Origin: Planctomycetaceae bacterium
Lineage (GTDB): Bacteria; Planctomycetota; Planctomycetia; Pirellulales; UBA1268
Assembly: GCA_003488325.1 (NCBI GenBank)
Contig: DNLZ01000203.1
Span: forward strand, 1-5,330
Direction of reading: 5' to 3'
DNA length: 5,330 nt
Below, one piece after another: positions 1 to 4,226 of this stretch. Below the pieces are notes generated by a model, which ran no database searches, was not told where the DNA came from, and saw nothing but the letters and a program-made list of their open reading frames with translations. The translations under genes were made by a program, and so were the position numbers. Within the stretch, counting starts at the first letter, position 1. Every line of letters starts with the position of its first letter.

Positions 1-1
1 C

Positions 2-7
2 AAGGAG
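2..7 (+). promoter_or_regulatory. Shine-Dalgarno of the SOUL-family gene
   Basis: AAGGAG, separated by 7 nt from ATG15. It supports ATG15 as the true start and shows that the gene is complete at its 5' end although it begins at the window edge. The promoter lies outside the window. Confidence 0.75.
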
Positions 8-14
8 TGAGGCG

Positions 15-707
15 ATGAGGCCGCCAGACGACCGCGTTTCACCGCTCCAACGCCGCCGCAGGACGCTCCGTGGGTGGGTCCGTGCCGCCCTCCTCGCATG
101 CGGGCTCGCCTCGATCGCGCCCGGTGCGGCCGGGGATCAGACTGCCCCGGCCACGACGGAAACGCCGATGATGATCTCCGAAGCCAAACTGCCCGAGGGA
201 TTTCCGCCGCCGGGGCCCGTCGGGATGGCGATCGTGAAGACCTACCCCGCGCACCGCCTCGCCCGCACGACGGCCGCGCGCGACGGCGATGACCAGATGT
301 TCATGAAGCTCTTCCGGCACATCGATCGGAATGACATCGCCATGACGGCTCCCGTGACGATGGCATGGTCCGAGCCGGGTGCCACCCCGGAACGCGCCGA
401 GTCGATGGCATTCCTCTACGCTCGCCCCAACATCGGCGCCGCGGGAGCCGATCCGGCCGATCCCGGCGTCGTCGTCGAGGACGTGCCGGAGATCACGGTG
501 GTCTCGGTCGGCGTCCGCGGCACCTACGGCGCGGTCACCGTACGCAAGGGCATGGCGACGCTGGAGGCCTGGCTGGCCTCCCACCCCGAATGGTCGGCTG
601 CGGGTCCGCCGCGGATGCTCGCGTACAACAGCCCGTTCGTGCCGTGGTTCCTCAAGTTCGCCGAAGTGCAGGTGCCGCTGACCCGACGGCCGCCCGCGAG
701 CGAATGA
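15..707 (+). CDS. Exported SOUL-family haem-binding-like protein
   Basis: 230 aa. The start is fixed by an AAGGAG Shine-Dalgarno sequence 7 nt upstream of ATG15. The N-terminus is basic (RRRR at 13-16) and followed by a hydrophobic stretch at about 22-39, so it is probably exported. An LLAC lipobox-like tetrad ends at C29, but the hydrophobic run before it is short, so lipoprotein versus ordinary signal peptide is unresolved. The mature part matches the SOUL/HBP fold: a Y-P-x-H-x-x-A-R strand near 77-84, the hallmark NDIAMTAPVTM segment at 106-116, and the C-terminal YNSPFVPWFLKFAEVQVPL strand at 204-222, where the family usually has a P-x-x-R-x-N-E-V ending. SOUL proteins bind haem or hydrophobic ligands; bacterial members are mostly uncharacterised, so the ligand here is unknown. 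It converges on the Fae-family gene with 13 bp between stops. Family membership is fairly sure, haem binding is not. Confidence 0.87.
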   Translation: MRPPDDRVSPLQRRRRTLRGWVRAALLACGLASIAPGAAGDQTAPATTETPMMISEAKLPEGFPPPGPVGMAIVKTYPAHRLARTTAARDGDDQMFMKLFRHIDRNDIAMTAPVTMAWSEPGATPERAESMAFLYARPNIGAAGADPADPGVVVEDVPEITVVSVGVRGTYGAVTVRKGMATLEAWLASHPEWSAAGPPRMLAYNSPFVPWFLKFAEVQVPLTRRPPASE

Positions 708-720
708 CACCCGCCACCGG

Positions 721-1302
721 TCACTCGAGGTTTCCCTCGACGGCCAGCTGGTGGAAGTAGTGGGTGACCTTGCTCTGGTGCTCGAGGAGCCAGTCGATCG
801 AGGGCTCGTGATGCATCGCCTTGTGGATCGCCTTCGCGGTCGCCTCGCGGTTGGTGCGGAAGAGCACCTCCGGATCGTACGTCGCCTCGACGATCGATGG
901 ATCGAGCCAGACCGACACGATGATGCCGAGGTCGTTGGCCTTCTTTTTCGGGATGTCTCCCGCGCGCACGCTATCGAGCACGCCATGGGCGATCGCCGCC
1001 TGCACCGTCCCCATGAGGATGTTCGTGTAGCGACTGCTGTTCACCGTCACCTTGCTCACCATGAGCGTCGCCGGCCGCACCTGCACATCGGAGTTGAGGA
1101 TCGCGAAGACGCGCGAGTGGCCCTTCGTCTGATCGCCGATCAGGTTGGCGATCGCGTAGCCGACCGGTCCGTCGAGCTCGCCGATCACCACCTCGGGCTC
1201 CGCCGCGCTCCACGCTTCGTCGGCCTCCACGAGCGCCTCGCCGGTCCGCAGGATGATGCGACCGCCCCCGGGGGCCGACTTCTTTCCCTTGCGCTTCGCC
1301 AT
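721..1302 (-). CDS. Formaldehyde-activating enzyme (Fae) family protein lacking the active-site His
   Basis: 193 aa. Fae condenses formaldehyde with tetrahydromethanopterin in cytosolic C1 metabolism. The Fae core is plain: GEALV (21-25), VVIG followed by DGPVG (38-48), KGHS (60-63), RPATLM then KVTVN (about 77-89), a QAAIAHGVLDSV helix, then IP...ANDLGIIVSVWLDP and NREATAKAIHKAM...EPS. Canonical Fae is about 170 aa; this one adds a basic N-terminal tail (AKRKGKKSAPGGG) and a short C-terminal extension. In canonical Fae the segment before the first IIG reads A-H-I-D-L-I-I-G, with the proposed catalytic His; here it reads A-E-P-E-V-V-I-G, and residues 1-61 contain no His at all. I therefore call the family confidently but not the enzymatic activity. 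It could be a divergent Fae paralogue with another substrate or a binding role. Neighbours: convergent with the SOUL gene, divergent from the propeller gene, so monocistronic as far as visible. There is no signal peptide, so it is cytosolic. Confidence 0.9.
   Translation of the reverse strand: MAKRKGKKSAPGGGRIILRTGEALVEADEAWSAAEPEVVIGELDGPVGYAIANLIGDQTKGHSRVFAILNSDVQVRPATLMVSKVTVNSSRYTNILMGTVQAAIAHGVLDSVRAGDIPKKKANDLGIIVSVWLDPSIVEATYDPEVLFRTNREATAKAIHKAMHHEPSIDWLLEHQSKVTHYFHQLAVEGNLE
725..740 (-). terminator. Hairpin at the convergent SOUL/Fae junction (possible 3'-end structure)
   Basis: A perfect 6-bp inverted repeat with a 4-nt loop. Read on the minus strand it is UCGAGG-GAAA-CCUCGA, a stem closed by a GNRA-type tetraloop, lying in the last codons of the Fae-family gene just before its stop. 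On the plus strand it lies 17 nt after the SOUL stop with a UUUC loop. No T-tract follows in either direction, so it is not a classical intrinsic terminator. It may stabilise 3' ends or slow polymerase in this 13-bp convergent gap. A chance palindrome in GC-rich coding DNA is also possible. Confidence 0.3.
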
Positions 1303-1309
1303 GCCAGAT

Positions 1310-1316
1310 CTCCCTT
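1310..1316 (-). promoter_or_regulatory. Shine-Dalgarno deciding the Fae-family start
   Basis: AAGGGAG on the minus strand, 7 nt before ATG at 1302-1300. It selects this start over an in-frame start at 1488. The sequence from 1488 would overlap the opposite-strand propeller gene and encodes an Arg/Ser/Pro-rich stretch unlike any Fae N-terminus. Confidence 0.7.
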
Positions 1317-1414
1317 GGCCCGGTGGTGAGTCGTTCCCGATCGATGGAGGCAGCATACGGCCGCGCAGTCGACGGATCGACCGGCGCGGTAATCTGACGG
1401 GATTTGGGGAGTCC

Positions 1415-1422
1415 AGAAGGAG
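1415..1422 (+). promoter_or_regulatory. Shine-Dalgarno deciding the propeller-gene start
   Basis: AGAAGGAG followed by an 8-nt spacer and ATG1431. It sits downstream of an in-frame TTG at 1404, so the TTG is not the start. The peptide from ATG1431 also gives a well-formed signal sequence. Confidence 0.78.
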
Positions 1423-1430
1423 CCACCGGC

Positions 1431-2939
1431 ATGACCGCGACCGCGCATCTGACACGCCACTCGATCCGCCTGATCGCTGGTCTGGCAATCGTGTGGCACG
1501 GCATCGCGGATGCCGCGACCGTGACCGGAAAGGTCGTCGCCGTCGATGCGTCGACCCGCTCGCTCGAGGTGACCGGCCGCGGTGAGGAGACGGCGTCGTT
1601 CACCGTCGCGGAGACCGCACGGATCCAGGTCTCCGGCAAGCCCGGCACGCTCGACGCCCTCGTCGCGGGCCAGACGGTGACGCTCACGACCGATGGCGAC
1701 GGCGTCGTGACCGCGGTGCGTGCAGGCAAGCCACCGCGCGACGCCGCGCGGACGAGCCAACGGGCCGCCGCAGGGGGCTGGCCGCAGTATGGCGGGGCGA
1801 ATCGCGACGGCCGCGCGGCCGACACGGGACTCGTGACGTCGTGGCCGGAGGGTGGACCGCCACTCGTCGGAGTCGCCTCCAACCTCGGCCTCGGCTACTC
1901 GAGCGTCTCGATCGCCGCGGGAAACATCCTCACGATGGGGTCCCGGGGCGACGACGAGTTCGTGATCTGCCTCGACGAGAAGTCCCTCGCCCAGCGATGG
2001 GCCACCCGCATCGGCCGCACCCGCCCCGACGGCATGGGGGCGGGCCCGCGCGGCACACCCACGATCGACGGAGACCGAGTCTACGCGCTCGGCGCCAACG
2101 GCGATCTGGCCTGCCTCGACCTCGCCAACGGCCGTGTGCTCTGGGGCGGCAACATCCTCGAGACGTTCGGCGCCCGCAACATCACCTGGGGCATCAGCGA
2201 ATCGCCGCTCATCGACGGCGACCGCGTGATCGTGACGCCCGGCGGCAGCAGTGCGACCCTCGCGGCCCTCGATGCCAAGACCGGCAAGACGATCTGGCGG
2301 GCGGCGGTGCCGGGCAATCCGCAGGCGGCGTACGCGTCGTGCATCCTCGTCGAGACCGGGGGCGTGCGACAGGTGGTGAACTTCGTGCACACCGGCGTCG
2401 TGGGCGTGCGGGCGGACACGGGAGCCGTGTTGTGGGGCGATGATGGCTCCGCGAACGGCACGGCGAACTGTTCGTCGCCGCTCGAATGGCGCGGGCACGT
2501 CTTCAGCGCCTCGGGCTATGGCACGGGCGGCGCGCTCGTGAAACTCGGCGGCGGCCGCGGCGGCGTCACCGCGACCCGGGTCTACCAGACGAAGGAAATG
2601 AAGAGCCACCACGGCGGCATGGTGATCGACGGCGATCATCTCTACGGCACCGACGAGGCCGTCCTCACATGCCTCGCGCTGGAGACCGGCAAGGTGGCCT
2701 GGAAGAATCGCTCGGTCGGCAAGGGTGCCGTCGTCTACGCCGACGGCCACGTCATCCTGCGCGGCGAGGAGGGATCGGTCGCCCTCGTCGAGGCCAGCCC
2801 GCGGGAGTACGTCGAAAAGGGCCGGTTCATGCCGGGCAATCGCAGCGACCGGCCCGCCTGGCCGCATCCCGTGGTGCACGCCGGCAAGCTGTACCTGCGG
2901 GATCAGGATTCGCTGGCGGTCTACTCGCTCGTTCCGTGA
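1431..2939 (+). CDS. Exported PQQ-like beta-propeller repeat protein
   Basis: 502 aa. Residues 1-28 form a signal peptide (R9, R13, hydrophobic 14-26, likely cleavage after A-D-A28). Residues 30-98 form a separate beta-rich module beginning TVTGKVVAVDASTRSLEV and containing LDALVAGQTVTL, like small OB- or DUF5666-type domains; that resemblance is tentative. The propeller opens with WPQYGGANRDG (117-127) and TSWPEGGPPLV, the hallmark of planctomycete PQQ-like (BamB-type) propellers. Repeats of the form IDGDRVYAL...LACLD..NGRVLW recur (GDRVIVTPGG...LDAKTGKTIW; VRADTGAVLW; GDHLYGTDEA...LALETGKVAW; AGKLYLRDQDSLAVYSL), consistent with about seven blades. I see no sign of the PQQ cofactor site or adjacent-Cys pair of quinoprotein alcohol dehydrogenases, so it is probably a binding or scaffold protein in the periplasm or outer-membrane interface rather than an enzyme. 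It is followed 59 nt later by the CxxCH-barrel gene and is likely cotranscribed with it. The exact role is unknown. Confidence 0.9.
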   Translation: MTATAHLTRHSIRLIAGLAIVWHGIADAATVTGKVVAVDASTRSLEVTGRGEETASFTVAETARIQVSGKPGTLDALVAGQTVTLTTDGDGVVTAVRAGKPPRDAARTSQRAAAGGWPQYGGANRDGRAADTGLVTSWPEGGPPLVGVASNLGLGYSSVSIAAGNILTMGSRGDDEFVICLDEKSLAQRWATRIGRTRPDGMGAGPRGTPTIDGDRVYALGANGDLACLDLANGRVLWGGNILETFGARNITWGISESPLIDGDRVIVTPGGSSATLAALDAKTGKTIWRAAVPGNPQAAYASCILVETGGVRQVVNFVHTGVVGVRADTGAVLWGDDGSANGTANCSSPLEWRGHVFSASGYGTGGALVKLGGGRGGVTATRVYQTKEMKSHHGGMVIDGDHLYGTDEAVLTCLALETGKVAWKNRSVGKGAVVYADGHVILRGEEGSVALVEASPREYVEKGRFMPGNRSDRPAWPHPVVHAGKLYLRDQDSLAVYSLVP

Positions 2940-2942
2940 CCC

Positions 2943-2968
2943 CGCCTCCGGGAGAAAGCCCGGAGACG
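2943..2968 (+). other. Intercistronic hairpin between the propeller and CxxCH-barrel genes
   Basis: A perfect 7-bp stem, CTCCGGG (2946-2952) with CCCGGAG (2959-2965), has a 6-nt AGAAAG loop. It extends by two more pairs beyond one C-A mismatch. It starts 4 nt after the propeller stop and ends 18 nt before the next Shine-Dalgarno. No T-run follows (CCCCTGCTCC), so a full terminator is unlikely. A partial terminator or RNA-processing/stability element that sets the ratio of the two products is plausible. Confidence 0.4.
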
Positions 2969-2986
2969 CCCCCTGCTCCACGTCCT

Positions 2987-2990
2987 GGAG
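2987..2990 (+). promoter_or_regulatory. Shine-Dalgarno deciding the CxxCH-barrel gene start
   Basis: GGAG with 8 nt to ATG2999. It supports starting here rather than further upstream in the same open frame, which runs through the propeller gene's coding sequence. The protein from ATG2999 begins directly with an export signal. Confidence 0.65.
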
Positions 2991-2998
2991 ATCACACC

Positions 2999-4132
2999 AT
3001 GGCTCGTCTCGGTGGCCGAGCACATCATGCGCATGCCGCATGCGCGCTTGTCGCGCTCGTGGCAGCGTGCCCGATCGGCCTGCTCATCGCCGCGGAGGCC
3101 AAGCCGCAGTACGAGTTCGGCGACATCGCGGTGGCGGCCGCGACGGCCGACGAGCCGCGACTGCCGGAGGCCGAGGCGGCGCGGGCGCTCGAACACCTCG
3201 AACAGGGTACGAAGGCCTGGTCGGGCGCCCGGACGTGCATCGCCTGCCATACGAACGGCACGTACATGCAGATTCGTCCTTCGCTCACGCCCCATTTCGG
3301 CCCGCCGGCTCCGGCGCAGCGCGAGTTCCACGTCGCCCAATTGGCCACCTTCGAAAAGATGGACCGTGCCTCGCTGCAGAAGAGCACACGGCCCGGACAG
3401 GTCATCTATCTGGCCGCCGGGCTCGCCGAATGGGACGCCCACGTGACCGGCTCACTCTCGCCGCAGACCGACACGGCGCTCGGCCTCATGCTCGACCTGC
3501 AGCTCGAATCGGGCACGTGGGGCTCGCTCGACTGCTGGCCGCCGTTCGAATCGGACGCCTACCACGAGGCGACCGTCGCCGCGATGGCCGTCGGGACCGC
3601 GCCGGGCTGGCTTGCGACGATCGACGACGACGCACGGCGGTCCGTCGGCCGCCTCGAGACCTACCTGCGGGAGACGCCTCCGCCCCACGACTACGGGCGG
3701 GTGCTGCTCCTCTGGGCCTCGACCCGCCTCCCCGATCTGCTGCCGAGCGGGCAGCGGGCCGAACTGGTCGACATGATCTGGCGGCATCAACGTGCCGACG
3801 GTGGCTGGTCGATTCGCACGTTCGCGTCGCCCGAGGCATGGGGTGGTGGCAACCGTGCGGCGAAACTCCGCGATGAGCCGGAGTTCACCGACCCGCCGAG
3901 CGACGGGCACCAGACCGGTCTCGCCGTGCTCGTGCTGCATTCGGCCGGCGTCGAGGCGACCGACCCGCGACTCCAGCGCGGCATCGCCTGGCTGAAGGCG
4001 AATCAGCGCGACTCCGGCCGCTGGTGGACGCGTTCGCTCAACACCGACTCCTGGCACTTCATCACCTACAGCGGCACCGCCTACGCGCTGGCCGCCCTGG
4101 CCGCCACCGGCGAGCTGCCACGGGAGCGGTGA
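2999..4132 (+). CDS. Exported squalene-cyclase-fold (alpha/alpha barrel) protein with CxxCH haem-c-like motif
   Basis: 377 aa. The N-terminus has basic and His residues and then a hydrophobic run (about 13-32), with possible cleavage near A-E-A34. CIACH at 80-84, followed by TNGTYMQIRPSL, is a C-x-x-C-H motif as used for covalent haem c attachment in exported proteins. The rest resembles the squalene-hopene cyclase/prenyltransferase barrel: three QxxxGxW (QW) motifs at 168-174, 264-270 and 336-342, plus typical helices such as HQTGLAVLVLHSAGV and FITYSGTAYALAALAATG. The protein is about half the length of a true squalene-hopene cyclase (roughly 630 aa), and I find no D-x-D-D catalytic motif, so cyclase activity is unlikely. 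Related planctomycete and acidobacterial proteins are annotated 'squalene cyclase C-terminal domain' or 'prenyltransferase repeat'; I recall CxxCHT...RP near their N-termini but cannot verify this here. It follows the exported propeller gene by 59 nt, so the two may work together in the periplasm. Function unknown; the fold is fairly sure. Confidence 0.82.
   Translation: MARLGGRAHHAHAACALVALVAACPIGLLIAAEAKPQYEFGDIAVAAATADEPRLPEAEAARALEHLEQGTKAWSGARTCIACHTNGTYMQIRPSLTPHFGPPAPAQREFHVAQLATFEKMDRASLQKSTRPGQVIYLAAGLAEWDAHVTGSLSPQTDTALGLMLDLQLESGTWGSLDCWPPFESDAYHEATVAAMAVGTAPGWLATIDDDARRSVGRLETYLRETPPPHDYGRVLLLWASTRLPDLLPSGQRAELVDMIWRHQRADGGWSIRTFASPEAWGGGNRAAKLRDEPEFTDPPSDGHQTGLAVLVLHSAGVEATDPRLQRGIAWLKANQRDSGRWWTRSLNTDSWHFITYSGTAYALAALAATGELPRER
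3236..3250 (+). other. CIACH haem c-binding-type motif codons
   Basis: These codons encode Cys-Ile-Ala-Cys-His at residues 80-84 of the exported barrel protein. The motif lies after the signal peptide and before the first QW motif. In exported proteins C-x-x-C-H is the recognition unit for cytochrome c maturation, with His as proximal ligand. Haem attachment is inferred, and the distal ligand is not identified. Confidence 0.55.
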
Positions 4133-4144
4133 GCCGTGAGGTGA

Positions 4145-4162
4145 GGCGACTCGGGCGACTCG
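4145..4162. repeat. 9-bp perfect tandem duplication
   Basis: GGCGACTCG occurs twice in immediate succession (4145-4153 and 4154-4162), just after the stop of the barrel gene. It looks like a simple slippage duplication in non-coding DNA; no function is evident. Confidence 0.6.
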
Positions 4163-4176
4163 CTCGAGGCCCCGGC

Positions 4177-4199
4177 GCGGGCGGCTCGGATCCGCCTGC
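4177..4199. terminator. GC-rich hairpin in the convergent intergenic region (candidate bidirectional terminator)
   Basis: GCGGGCGG (4177-4184) pairs with CCGCCTGC (4192-4199) over 8 bp, including one G-U, with a 7-nt loop. Outer sequences CCCGGC (4171-4176) and GCCGGG (4219-4224) could form a second stem around it. It lies between two genes that end towards each other (stops ending at 4132 and 4227), where a terminator is expected. No U-tract is present on either strand, so Rho-dependent or U-less termination would be required. The rest of 4133-4226 shows no gene. Confidence 0.35.
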
Positions 4200-4226
4200 T
4201 CGTCCGGCCGAAGGAGTTGCCGGGTC

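Larger units (their letters stand above)
1303..1430. promoter_or_regulatory. Divergent intergenic region between the Fae-family and propeller genes
   Basis: These 128 bp lie between two outward-facing starts, so the promoters of both genes must lie here or overlap the coding sequences. Candidate -10 elements are weak: TATGCT on the minus strand (1357-1352) towards the Fae gene and TAATCT (1390-1395) on the plus strand towards the propeller gene, the latter 15 bp after TCGACG (1369-1374). A short inverted repeat, GTCGA-CGGA-TCGAC (1368-1381), sits between the two candidates and could be an operator half-site pair. The GC background makes short matches like these common, so the region call is firm but the individual elements are guesses. 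Confidence 0.45.

Noticed and set aside
39..986. 315-codon minus-strand open frame across the SOUL and Fae-family genes
   Set aside because: Its sequence is Arg/Ser-rich and low-complexity, it runs through two real genes in a different frame, and no family is recognisable.
1303..1488. N-terminal extension of the Fae-family gene to 1488
   Set aside because: It overlaps the start of the divergent propeller gene, has Arg/Pro/Ser-rich composition, and a good Shine-Dalgarno precedes the ATG at 1302.
1431..2939. PQQ-dependent alcohol or methanol dehydrogenase
   Set aside because: It was tempting beside a Fae-family gene, but the protein is shorter than those quinoproteins, and I see no adjacent-Cys pair or cofactor-binding signature. 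It fits the BamB-like non-enzymatic propellers better.
2486..2998. Upstream in-frame extension of the CxxCH-barrel gene
   Set aside because: It lies inside the propeller coding sequence, encodes Arg-rich nonsense, and the Shine-Dalgarno plus signal peptide place the start at 2999.
1185..3041. 618-codon open frame on the minus strand opposite the propeller gene
   Set aside because: It is His/Arg/Asp/Ala-rich with no recognisable domain, overlaps a well-supported gene over its full length, and is the expected mirror frame of GC-rich coding DNA.
2999..4132. Functional squalene-hopene cyclase
   Set aside because: QW motifs are present but the protein is about half length and lacks D-x-D-D; the D-D-D near residue 204 is out of pattern.
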